A stretch of DNA of 64,000 nt from JACQAP01 sp035275265 (GTDB taxonomy: Bacteria; Pseudomonadota; Gammaproteobacteria; Burkholderiales; JACQAP01): NCBI GenBank assembly GCA_035275265.1, contig DATENC010000008.1:150140-214139 (forward strand), in the 5' to 3' direction. Position 1 is the first letter of the stretch, and the number at the start of each line of letters is the position of its first letter. Shown piece by piece: positions 34,221 to 42,723 of this stretch. The notes below the pieces were generated by a model. The model saw only the letters and a program-made list of their open reading frames with translations, did no database searches and was not told the DNA's origin. The position numbers and the translations under genes are program-made.

Positions 34221-37190
34221 ATGGACGAAATGTTGTCCGCAGCAATCGCGCGCGACCACCGGATTGCGGAGGCGGCGGCCGTGCGCCGATTGCGCAGCCT
34301 CTATCCTCAAGAAGCCTCCGGCGCGCGGGTCACCGAACGCGCGCTGGAACTCGCGGCGCACGCGCGGGCCGCGCCTGCGGGAGCGCTCAGCGCCGAGTCA
34401 TTTCTGCGCCATTACGGCCTCTCGACCCGGGAGGGCGTCGCTCTGATGTGCGTGGCCGAGGCGCTGCTGCGCATTCCCGATTCCGAGACCGCCGATGCGT
34501 TGCTGCGGGATAAACTCGCCGACGGTAGATGGGACGAAGGCGACGACGAGTCCTGGTTCGCCAGCGCGGCTGATTGGGGACTCATGCTAACCGGGACGCT
34601 CGCGCGCTGGCACGACTCGGAGGACGACGGACCGCGGGCGCAATTGAAACGGCTCGCGGCCCGGCTGGGCGAGCCGCTCGTACGAGCGGCAGTACGCCAG
34701 GCAATGCGCATCCTCGCGGAGCAGTTCGTCCTCGCCGAGACCATCGAGGACGCAGTGGAAAGAGCGGCGGCACGCCCGCTGTACCGCTTTTCCTACGACA
34801 TGCTGGGCGAAGGCGCACGCAGCACCGAAGATGCGGCGCGGTATTTCCATTCGTACCTGCATGCAATAAATTCCATAAAAACGCCGGATACCCTCTCCAT
34901 CAAACTTTCGGCGATGCACCCGCGTTTCGAGGAAGCTAAGCGCGCCCGAGTCTTTTCCGAGCTATTACCAAAACTCAAGGAACTCGCACGAATTGCCACC
35001 GGGCGTGGCGTCGCCCTCACCATTGACGCGGAGGAATCCGAGCGCCTCGAACTCACGCTCGATCTGCACGCAGCACTTTCAAGAGAATCCACCATTGGAC
35101 TCGCTGTTCAGGCGTATCAGAAACGCGCTCTCGCTGTCTGCGAATACCTGATCGCGCTCGGGCGCTCGGAGAAGCGACGTCTTCCCATTCGCCTCGTGAA
35201 AGGTGCCTACTGGGACGGCGAGATCAAGCGCGCACAACAGCTCGGCATGCCGGATTACCCGATCTTTACGCGCAAGCCCGCTACCGACGTTTCCTACGTG
35301 GCCTGTGCTGCCAAGCTTCTTTCGGCACCCGAGGCAATCTACCCGGCCTTCGCCACGCACAACTGCCGGACGGTCGCGACGATCCTCGAACTTGCCGGTC
35401 ACCGAGAGTTCGAGTTTCAGAAGCTTCTCGGAATGGGCGACGCACTCTACGACACTCTGCTCGCCGAGAACGCCAACCAGAAGAGCATCATCTGCCGCAT
35501 CTACGCGCCGGTGGGGAGCTACAACGAGCTGCTGCCCTACCTGGTGCGGCGACTGCTCGAGAACGGCGCCAACACTTCTTTCGTGCACCAGATCGCCGAT
35601 CCCGGCGTGCCGCTCGAAGCGCTAGTCGCCGATCCGCTCGCCGCGCTGCCCGACCCCTACTCACCCGACCCGTGCATCCCCCTGCCGCGCAATCTTTATC
35701 CCGACCGCCTCAACTCGCTGGGTCTGGATCTTTCGCAGAATTCCGTCCTGAAGAATCTCCACGACAAAATCCTCTCCGACCGCAAGCACGGCCTTCCCAA
35801 CGTCGCAGTCGGGTCTTCCCACGCTCTCGACTCCGCTATCGTCCGTGCAACCGAAGCCTTCGAAGTCTGGTCGCGCGTCCCGACTGCCGGGCGCGCGGGG
35901 GTCCTGGAGCGCGCCGCCGATGGTCTTGAAGAACGGATGGTCGAGTTGGTCTCGTTGATCGTCCGCGAAGGTAAACGCACCTTGGCCGACGCCGTCTCCG
36001 AAGTACGCGAGGCGGCAGATTTCTGTCGCTATTACGCTCTGCAGACTCGCAGCAAATTCCAGCCTTCACTTCTTCCCGGCCCGGCCGGCGAGCGCAATGA
36101 ACTCGCCCTGCACGGCCGCGGCGTTTTCGCCTGCATCAGCCCCTGGAACTTCCCGCTCGCTATCTTCACCGGCCAGGTCGCTGCGGCGCTCGCCGCCGGC
36201 AACACGGTGATCGCGAAACCCGCTGAGCAGACACCCCGAATTGCGCTTCAAGCAATCTCGCTGCTGCACGCCGCAGGCATCCCGGCGGATGCCGCAATCT
36301 GCGCGATCGGCGACGGCGAGTCGGTCGGCGCGCCGCTCGTCGCCGATCCGCGAATCGCCGGTGTAGCTTTCACCGGCTCGATCGAGACCGCGAAGCGCAT
36401 CAATACCGCACTTGCCGCGCGAGATGGGCCGATCATTCCACTCATCGCGGAAACCGGCGGCGTAAACGCCATGGTGGTGGATTCCTCGGCGCTGCCCGAG
36501 CAAGTCGTGGACGACGTGGTCGTGTCCGCTTTTCAGAGCGCGGGCCAACGCTGCTCGGCACAGAGAATCCTGTTCGTCGATGAAGGCTGCGCCCTGCGCG
36601 TTCTGCGGCTGATTGCCGGTGCGCTCGCCGGATTGAAGGTCGGCGACCCAGCCGAGCCCGAAACCGACGTCGGGCCGCTAATCGACGCCTCCGCCCACGC
36701 CACGCTCGCACGCCATGTCGAAAGACTGCGCAGAAGTGCGAAGCTGATCGGCGAAGCGCCGCTTCCCGCGAAACTCCCGGAGGGCCATTTCATCGCCCCG
36801 ATTGCCTTCGAACTCCCGTTCGACGCCCTCCCCCGTATCGAGATCTTCGGCCCGATTCTGCACGTCGCGACCTACAAGCGGAAAGACCTCGAGACCGTCC
36901 TGGAGTGGCTGCGCCACAGCGGTTACGGACTCACCCTCGGCATCCACAGCCGCATCGAGAGTTTCGTCGACCACGTTGTCCGCTCCGCGCGCGTGGGCAA
37001 CATTTATGTCAACCGCAGCATGATCGGAGCGGTAGTCGGCGTGCAGCCCTTCGGGGGCGAAGGTCTCTCGGGTACCGGTCCCAAGGCCGGCGGGCCGCAC
37101 TACCTTCCGAGATTCGCAACCGAGAGAACGGTGACCGTCAACACCGCCGCGGTCGGCGGCGTCACCGAGTTGCTGACCGATCGAAAGTAA
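34221..37190 (+). CDS. putA: Bifunctional proline dehydrogenase / P5C dehydrogenase
   Basis: Two-step proline catabolism to glutamate: an FAD-linked proline dehydrogenase domain (about 90-480) and an NAD-linked glutamate-semialdehyde dehydrogenase domain (about 520-985). The latter has the catalytic cysteine in GQRCSAQR (Cys778) and the glutamate in AETGG (Glu744). At 989 residues it is a short, type-A-like PutA without the N-terminal ribbon-helix-helix, so it should not repress its own gene. Membrane-peripheral. The ATG lacks a good ribosome site. Downstream, 28 bases away, is a peptidase-like gene, which fits release and use of amino acids. Confidence 0.95.
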   Translation: MDEMLSAAIARDHRIAEAAAVRRLRSLYPQEASGARVTERALELAAHARAAPAGALSAESFLRHYGLSTREGVALMCVAEALLRIPDSETADALLRDKLADGRWDEGDDESWFASAADWGLMLTGTLARWHDSEDDGPRAQLKRLAARLGEPLVRAAVRQAMRILAEQFVLAETIEDAVERAAARPLYRFSYDMLGEGARSTEDAARYFHSYLHAINSIKTPDTLSIKLSAMHPRFEEAKRARVFSELLPKLKELARIATGRGVALTIDAEESERLELTLDLHAALSRESTIGLAVQAYQKRALAVCEYLIALGRSEKRRLPIRLVKGAYWDGEIKRAQQLGMPDYPIFTRKPATDVSYVACAAKLLSAPEAIYPAFATHNCRTVATILELAGHREFEFQKLLGMGDALYDTLLAENANQKSIICRIYAPVGSYNELLPYLVRRLLENGANTSFVHQIADPGVPLEALVADPLAALPDPYSPDPCIPLPRNLYPDRLNSLGLDLSQNSVLKNLHDKILSDRKHGLPNVAVGSSHALDSAIVRATEAFEVWSRVPTAGRAGVLERAADGLEERMVELVSLIVREGKRTLADAVSEVREAADFCRYYALQTRSKFQPSLLPGPAGERNELALHGRGVFACISPWNFPLAIFTGQVAAALAAGNTVIAKPAEQTPRIALQAISLLHAAGIPADAAICAIGDGESVGAPLVADPRIAGVAFTGSIETAKRINTALAARDGPIIPLIAETGGVNAMVVDSSALPEQVVDDVVVSAFQSAGQRCSAQRILFVDEGCALRVLRLIAGALAGLKVGDPAEPETDVGPLIDASAHATLARHVERLRRSAKLIGEAPLPAKLPEGHFIAPIAFELPFDALPRIEIFGPILHVATYKRKDLETVLEWLRHSGYGLTLGIHSRIESFVDHVVRSARVGNIYVNRSMIGAVVGVQPFGGEGLSGTGPKAGGPHYLPRFATERTVTVNTAAVGGVTELLTDRK

Positions 37191-37218
37191 CGAAACCCTT
37201 TCAGCCCGTACGCAGGAG

Positions 37219-38397
37219 ATGGCTCTCGCAGATTTCTTTTCGGCTGACTACCGTTCTGCAAGGGCACGCTTTGTACTTGCCGCGGACCGGCACAGTTGGC
37301 GGCGCCAGGTATATGACATCGGCGTTGACGGTCCGGCCGGGGAGTCCCTGAGCATCGACATGGCGGCGCTCGGCAGCCCGTCTGCCGAGAATGTCGTAGT
37401 CATTTCTTCCGGGTTGCACGGCGTGGAAGGGTTTTTCGGGTCCGCTGTGCAACTTGCCTTTATCGAACAGCATTCCGCCGGGCTTGGGCTTACGTCCAAC
37501 GCAGCAATCATCCTTGTTCACGCCCTCAATCCGTTCGGTTTTGCCTGGCGACGCCGATGGAACGAAAACAATGTAGACCTGAATCGAAATTTCCTGACGG
37601 ACTACTCCTTCCCTGATCGGGATCCCGAATACCTGGACAGCCGCAACGCCTACGCTCGCCTGTACCGCTTGCTCAATCCTGGACGCCCTCCGTCACGCAT
37701 CGAACCTTACGCAATGAAGGCGCTCGCCGCGATTTTCTCGCAAGGTTGGGCGGAGCGCGCACGCCTGCCGTCGGGCCATCGACCTGCGCCGGTTGCAATC
37801 GGCGCAATACTCGGTCTCGGGCTCGCGCAACTGCGCAAGACCATTCCAGTCGGGCAATACGAGTATCCGGATGGGCTCTTCTTCGGCGGTACGCGGTTGG
37901 AGCGAACAACTCATTATTTGCGGGAGACTCTCCCAGGTTGGGTTGGCCAAGCCCGAAGAATCATTCACGTCGACTTTCACACCGGCCTCGGCCAGCACGG
38001 GAAATACAAGCTTTTCGTCGGCGACGAGGAAAACTCGGAACCGTCACAGCGAGCAGCAAGGTGGTTCGGCGCGGAGAACGTCGAGCCCTGGGGTGGCGAT
38101 ACCGCTTACCGAGGGCGTGGTCTGATGGCCACGCATTTCGCCTCGGTGTTCGGAGACTGGCGCTATCTCTGCCTGACCGCAGAGTTCGGCACGTACCCGG
38201 CCACACCCGTTCTGCGGGCCTTGCGGGCCGAGCACCAGGCGCATCGTTTCAGCCGTCCTGGATCGGCCAATTACGAATGGGCCAAACGACAGCTAGTGGA
38301 AGCGTTCTGTCCCAAGTCGCGCAGTTGGCGGGAGTCCGCGGTCGAGCAGGGATTGGGAATTATCAAACGCGCCGTAAGTGTTTGCTTCGGAAGGTAG
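37219..38397 (+). CDS. DUF2817 protein, M14-like zinc carboxypeptidase fold
   Basis: 392-residue cytoplasmic protein. The zinc site of the M14 carboxypeptidase fold is visible: HGVEG (His67, Glu70), NVDLNRNF (about 118-125), IIHVDFHTGLG (His250, His254) and the catalytic-type glutamate in LTAEFGTY (Glu322). The family, DUF2817, is not biochemically defined but is expected to cleave a C-terminal residue or an amide. No signal peptide. Encoded 28 bases downstream of putA, so probably co-transcribed and involved in peptide or amide turnover. Confidence 0.85.
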   Translation: MALADFFSADYRSARARFVLAADRHSWRRQVYDIGVDGPAGESLSIDMAALGSPSAENVVVISSGLHGVEGFFGSAVQLAFIEQHSAGLGLTSNAAIILVHALNPFGFAWRRRWNENNVDLNRNFLTDYSFPDRDPEYLDSRNAYARLYRLLNPGRPPSRIEPYAMKALAAIFSQGWAERARLPSGHRPAPVAIGAILGLGLAQLRKTIPVGQYEYPDGLFFGGTRLERTTHYLRETLPGWVGQARRIIHVDFHTGLGQHGKYKLFVGDEENSEPSQRAARWFGAENVEPWGGDTAYRGRGLMATHFASVFGDWRYLCLTAEFGTYPATPVLRALRAEHQAHRFSRPGSANYEWAKRQLVEAFCPKSRSWRESAVEQGLGIIKRAVSVCFGR

Positions 38398-38587
38398 TCG
38401 CTACTGACGTGTTTGCACCGTGTATACGGCGTCAGGTCGCCGCCATCCGGCTTCGGGACAGGCCCCGTAATGCCGAGGCGTTGCACTTACGGAGCAACTC
38501 GTTCAGTACTGAAAGTGTGCCGCAGCGAATGCCGCCCGATCGTCTCGCTCAGCGCAAGAGCAAGAAGATCATGCGCGCACTAAATGG

Positions 38588-39457
38588 TTATAGCCCTGAC
38601 AATTTCGTTACGAAACCCGCGTCGGTCTTTTGTGGTACCTGGGCCATCGTTTTTTGCAACAGTGCCGCCGCGATCCTGTCGAGTTGCGCCCAGAATTCCG
38701 CCTTGATCAGAACCCAGCGAATCGGCCCTATCGAAAAGTGTGCCGAGAATTGTCTGGCGACGCGCTCGAATTCCTCCCGGCGATCCAGGTCGTAGTAGAG
38801 TTCCAGCAATCGCAGATGCGGATAGGCGGAATAGTGCGCGTACCGGCCGATCGCCTGCTCGTACAGGGCGATGGCGCTGTGAATGCGACGAATGCCGAGC
38901 AGGTCTTCGGCGTCCATCAGGATTTCCTCGACGGCAAAGTTCGATGAAGGGTCGGCGCTCGGATTGGTCGTGCGCTCAGTGAAGCCTTTCGCCGGATACA
39001 GGCTGCCGATCGGTGAATTCCGCAATTGCCGGCTGCCTTTGGTCGCGAACCATGACTTGTAGACTGACGGGCGAGGTCTGCTGACGGCTTTGCCTGTCGC
39101 CGAAATTTCGCCACTCGCCGGAGTTTCGTCGCCTGCCGGCGACTGCTCCAGGCCCTTGAATCGTTCACGGTTGACGTAGTAGTAGGGATCCCAGGTGTTT
39201 AGATTTCTTACCGGATATGTGTATTCATGAAGTTGCTTGAGTGTAGCCAGCTCCAGGGCAACGTCGGGCGAAAAACCCTGCCGGTCGATGCGGCTGGGCA
39301 TGATCAGCTCATCCAGATACGTAATCGCTGCGGGCAACCCCCAAAGTTCATTGATTTTCTGAAGGATGCGCACATATTGCTTGGCCAGCTGTTCCGGAAA
39401 CTCGATTTTCTTGGCCATACAGTCGCTGGCTACGCGGTCGAACGGGGTGTTGTTCAT
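38588..39457 (-). CDS. Uncharacterised protein with TPR/FimV-like C-terminal segment
   Basis: 289 residues, no signal peptide. The N-terminal 100 residues are helical and not recognised; a linker rich in Ser, Pro and Gly (about 108-170) follows. The C-terminal part, FAVEEILMDAEDLLGIRRIH onward and PHLRLLELYYDLDRREEFER, resembles the short helical repeat at the end of FimV-type proteins, which binds partners. Alone on its transcript. A GC-normal gene with no neighbours in the same direction. Function unknown; the FimV comparison is loose. Confidence 0.65.
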   Translation of the reverse strand: MNNTPFDRVASDCMAKKIEFPEQLAKQYVRILQKINELWGLPAAITYLDELIMPSRIDRQGFSPDVALELATLKQLHEYTYPVRNLNTWDPYYYVNRERFKGLEQSPAGDETPASGEISATGKAVSRPRPSVYKSWFATKGSRQLRNSPIGSLYPAKGFTERTTNPSADPSSNFAVEEILMDAEDLLGIRRIHSAIALYEQAIGRYAHYSAYPHLRLLELYYDLDRREEFERVARQFSAHFSIGPIRWVLIKAEFWAQLDRIAAALLQKTMAQVPQKTDAGFVTKLSGL

Positions 39458-40160
39458 TGGCTAAGCCTGTTCAGAAGAATTTGCTGCACATGGATATCGT
39501 GGGCCCGGTTCTTCGTTCGAAGGCCGCCGGGGCGGGGAAAACGCGTCCCCTTCGGGAGGCCTTTAGCGCTCAACTTCCCGCTGTCTTCGCTCGCGGCAAG
39601 CCATACCATTGCAACTTCATTTACCTGACATAACTTGTAGCAAAAGGCGCTCCACCCTGTGAGGGTGTGGCGGAAAATGCTCCAAAGGCCGTTCGATCCG
39701 GGGGCCACTGCGTTCGACCAGCAAACCCAGCAAGGCTGCTCTTGCTGCCGGCAGTCTGGTCACGGCTCCCTTCGTGAGGCAATTTCCCGTTAGGCGTGGG
39801 TTTTCGACTGCCGTCGGCGGCGAAGCGACCGACACTTTTCGGCAGAATTTGCTCTCGGGTGAACGGTCTGGGTCTTCGGCGTTAGGGTTCCGGATCAGGC
39901 ACCCGGCATAGGGGCGAGCATAGACTGGCCATCGTCAAACGCGCCGTAGAGATCTATTAGGGAACTGTAACGGTTGCTCCACCGTCCTATCCGATACGGT
40001 AATCCACGCAATAACCGCCGCGAGCCATAGCGACACCGACGGCGGTGCAGTCCTTCACGTCATTTCTTGCCCAACGGCCGACAGCGCCTGGAGATGAATG
40101 CCGTATGATCCGAAGGACTGCCCGCTTCCGACAATACGGGAGTCATCTAGGAGGAAACGC
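39458..40160. other. 703-base non-coding stretch
   Basis: The longest gene-free interval in the window. I see a short hairpin (CACCCT-GTG-AGGGTG at 39653-39667), a repeated AGAATTTGCT (about 39476 and 39845), and a 14-base match at 39935-39948 to the 3' end of the DUF2817 gene. Near the right end is the GGAGG ribosome site (40150-40154) of the DUF2844 gene. No tRNA or conserved RNA was recognised. Confidence 0.55.
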
Positions 40161-40673
40161 ATGCACCCGAACCCTGGTTTCGAGCCCGGAATCCCCTCTC
40201 CGAAACCAACGCACAGTCTCACCTCGATCGTGTTGCTCGCGAGCATCGCGGTGGTGATGCTTGCGCTATCTCCCTTCGCATCGGCGACGTTGGGCGAGAA
40301 CTCGATCTCGACCGAGAACGACAGGGTATCCATGAATGCCTCCCTGCGAATGTTGCCCGCAGGAAAGTACACCGTGCACGAAATCCAGACGCCTTCCGGA
40401 ACGACGCTAAGGGAATTTGTATCGCCTGCGGGAACCGTGTTTGCCGTCACCTGGCAAGGACCCTTGATGCCCGATCTGCGGCAGGCTCTGGGCCGCTATT
40501 TCGATCGCTATGTCGAAGCCGCCGTCAATGGAAAACACGCCGGGCAGCGGCATCTTGCGATCAGCGAACCGGATCTGGTTGTGGAATCGAACGGGCGGAT
40601 GCGGTCTTTTTCCGGAAGAGCCTACGTTCCCCAACTATTGCCGCGGGACGTTACTGTCGAGGAAATTCGATGA
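40161..40673 (+). CDS. DUF2844 exported protein
   Basis: 170-residue protein with an uncleaved or cleavable signal (SLTSIVLLASIAVVMLALSP, cleavage near FASATLGEN). The mature region carries the DUF2844 hallmarks: VHEIQTPSGTTLREFVSPAG, VFAVTWQGPLMPDLRQALG and the end GRAYVPQLLPRDVTVEEI. ATG at 40161 follows GGAGG at about 7 bases. It overlaps the DUF3443 gene by four bases (ATGA), and this pair is conserved in Burkholderiales, so the products probably act together in the periplasm. Function not established. Confidence 0.88.
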   Translation: MHPNPGFEPGIPSPKPTHSLTSIVLLASIAVVMLALSPFASATLGENSISTENDRVSMNASLRMLPAGKYTVHEIQTPSGTTLREFVSPAGTVFAVTWQGPLMPDLRQALGRYFDRYVEAAVNGKHAGQRHLAISEPDLVVESNGRMRSFSGRAYVPQLLPRDVTVEEIR

Positions 40674-41890
40674 AAGTGGAAAAGGCTTCAGTGTGGGCGA
40701 TCTCGGTAGCATCGATCGCCACACTGCTCTTGGCGACCGGGTGCGGAGGCGGGGGCGGGGGTACGGACACGCCCCCCTTTGGTGTGCCGTCCGGGCCCAA
40801 CGTACAAGCCATATCGGTCGAGCCCGGACCGGCCAACAATGTCAATCTGCTGTTCACGTCTGTCACCATTTGCGCACCAGGCAACTCCTCCAACTGTCAA
40901 ACCATCGACCACGTGCTGGTCGATACCGGATCGACAGGCCTTCGAATCATGTCTTCCGTACTATCGCCACTCCTGTCGCTGCCGCAACAGCTGGGCGCCG
41001 GTGGCAACCCGGTCGCGGAGTGTGGGCACTTCGCGTCGGGCTTCACTTGGGGGCCGGTGAAATTGGCGGATGTAAGGATGGCGGGAGAGGAAGCTGGCTC
41101 GGTGCCGATCCAGGTGATAGGAGATCCCGCGTTCTCTACAGTACCGGCCGGTTGCTCGGGCGTCGGTCCTCCCCTGAACACTGTGCAGGATCTCGGTGCA
41201 AACGGTCTGTTGGGCGTGGGTCTTTTCCAGGCGGACTGCGGCCCCGCTTGCGCTTCCGGTGCATCAATCCCGCCCGTCTATTTCACTTGCCCTTCAGCGG
41301 TATGCCAGCCGACGCTGATAAGCCTGACTCAACAGGTTCAGAACCCGGTCGGAATGTTTTTACGCGACAACAACGGCGTCATCATTGCGTTGCCATCCGT
41401 TCCCGCTGCCGGCGCGCGCAGCCTGACTGGCGCTCTGGTTTTTGGCATTGGCACGCAAGGCAATAACGGGCTGGGCAACTCGCAAGTTATCCCGGTCAAT
41501 CCGAACAACGGAACGTTCACCACCGTTCTGAACCAGCGTTCCTATGGGACCAGCTTTACCGATTCCGGCTCGAATGCACTTTTCTTTGATTCGGGAATAG
41601 CAGTCTGCGGCACGTTTGTCGGCTTCTACTGCCCCGCTTCCACGCAAAACCTTTCCGCCACGATCCAGGGAACGAGCGGCCCACCGAGCACCGTCAATTT
41701 TCGGGTCGCAAACGCTCAATCCCTGTTCACGGCCAATCCGACCTTTGCTGTATTCGGCAATCTCGCCGGACCGATGTCGAACCCGACCAGTTTCGACTGG
41801 GGACTGCCGTTCTTTTTCGGTCGCAATGTGTTTACGGCCATCGAGGGCCAGAACACCCCTGCGGGTCCGGGACCGTACGTGGCCTTCTAG
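40670..41890 (+). CDS. DUF3443 lipoprotein with two pepsin-like Asp motifs
   Basis: 406 residues. A lipoprotein signal ends LATGC (Cys25), followed by a glycine-rich linker, so it is membrane-anchored outside the cytoplasm. Two motifs stand out: VLVDTGSTGLRI (Asp85) and SFTDSGSNALFF (Asp298), the spacing and form of the two catalytic aspartates of pepsin-fold proteases (DTGS and DSGT/S). Nearby GLLGVGLFQ and FDWGLPFFFGRNVF also fit that fold. Eight or more cysteines could form disulfides. I infer a bilobal aspartic-protease-like protein; DUF3443 has no agreed function. Translationally coupled to the DUF2844 gene. Confidence 0.88.
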   Translation: MKVEKASVWAISVASIATLLLATGCGGGGGGTDTPPFGVPSGPNVQAISVEPGPANNVNLLFTSVTICAPGNSSNCQTIDHVLVDTGSTGLRIMSSVLSPLLSLPQQLGAGGNPVAECGHFASGFTWGPVKLADVRMAGEEAGSVPIQVIGDPAFSTVPAGCSGVGPPLNTVQDLGANGLLGVGLFQADCGPACASGASIPPVYFTCPSAVCQPTLISLTQQVQNPVGMFLRDNNGVIIALPSVPAAGARSLTGALVFGIGTQGNNGLGNSQVIPVNPNNGTFTTVLNQRSYGTSFTDSGSNALFFDSGIAVCGTFVGFYCPASTQNLSATIQGTSGPPSTVNFRVANAQSLFTANPTFAVFGNLAGPMSNPTSFDWGLPFFFGRNVFTAIEGQNTPAGPGPYVAF

Positions 41891-41932
41891 TCTGTCGTTG
41901 ATCACTGCTGCGTTCGCCGAATCACAAGGTCC

Positions 41933-42715
41933 TTATTTTCCCTTGAACGCCGGCGAGCGCTTCTCCATGAATGCGCGCCGGCCTTCGATGTAGTCTTCGC
42001 TTTTCATGCAGCGCGCTACCATTTTGTCTGCTTCGGGGTAATCGCCTTTGGTCGCGATCAGGGCGTTTATTGCTGTCTTGGACGCAGCGATCGTCAGCGG
42101 CGCATTGGCTGCGAGTTCGAGGGCGATCTTGCGCACATAGTCGTCTAGCTCGGCGTCGGGCAGCACGCGGTTGACCAACCCCATCGCGAGCGCTTCGTCG
42201 GCCCCGTAGCGGCGAGCGCTGTACATGATCTCGCGCGCGGCGGCGTGGCCGACGGTAGCAATCAACCGGTTGGTGCCGGGTATCCCATAGGCCAGCCCCA
42301 GATGTGCGGCAGGAATCGCGAAACGGCTGGAAGCGTCCGCGTAGCGCAGGTCGCAGGAAAGCGCCAAGGCCAATCCGCCGCCCACACAAAATCCATGAAT
42401 CAGCGCGATTACCGGCTTGGGTGAGTTCTCAATGGCGTGGTGTGCGGCATCGATGTGTGCCTCGTATGCCTTGACACCGGCTTCGCTGGAGCGGCGCTGT
42501 TCGAACTCGGAAATGTCCGCGCCCGCCGCAAACGCAAGCGCACCTTCGCCACGAACCACAATGCAGCGTATCGCCTGATCAGCATCGAAGTCGGCCACGG
42601 CTTTTGGAATCGCGCGCCACATTTCCGCGCCGATCGCATTGCGGCGCGCCGGGTTGTCCAATACCAGGCGGCCGATGGGGCCGTCGCGCTCGACGCGCAG
42701 TTTTCCTTCGCTCAT
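41933..42715 (-). CDS. Enoyl-CoA hydratase/isomerase family protein
   Basis: 260-residue crotonase-fold enzyme. The oxyanion-hole segments are present: FAAGADISEF and GFCVGGGLALALSCDLR. One of the two catalytic glutamates of classical hydratases appears lost (the PE.. position reads PAAHLGLAYGIPG), while the second is kept (AREIMY). This suggests a specialised hydratase, hydrolase or isomerase. Last gene of a CoA-dependent cluster, directly after the CoA transferase gene. Convergent with the DUF3443 gene. Confidence 0.88.
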   Translation of the reverse strand: MSEGKLRVERDGPIGRLVLDNPARRNAIGAEMWRAIPKAVADFDADQAIRCIVVRGEGALAFAAGADISEFEQRRSSEAGVKAYEAHIDAAHHAIENSPKPVIALIHGFCVGGGLALALSCDLRYADASSRFAIPAAHLGLAYGIPGTNRLIATVGHAAAREIMYSARRYGADEALAMGLVNRVLPDAELDDYVRKIALELAANAPLTIAASKTAINALIATKGDYPEADKMVARCMKSEDYIEGRRAFMEKRSPAFKGK

Positions 42716-42723
42716 TTGCTCTC

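Noticed and set aside
39690..39715. GTTCGATCC-like T-arm in the non-coding gap, suspected tRNA
   Set aside because: No acceptor, D or anticodon arms can be folded around it.
39935..39960. 14-base match to the 3' end of the DUF2817 gene, suspected remnant of a duplicated gene
   Set aside because: Matches of 14 bases are expected by chance in a window of this size, and no upstream similarity could be traced.
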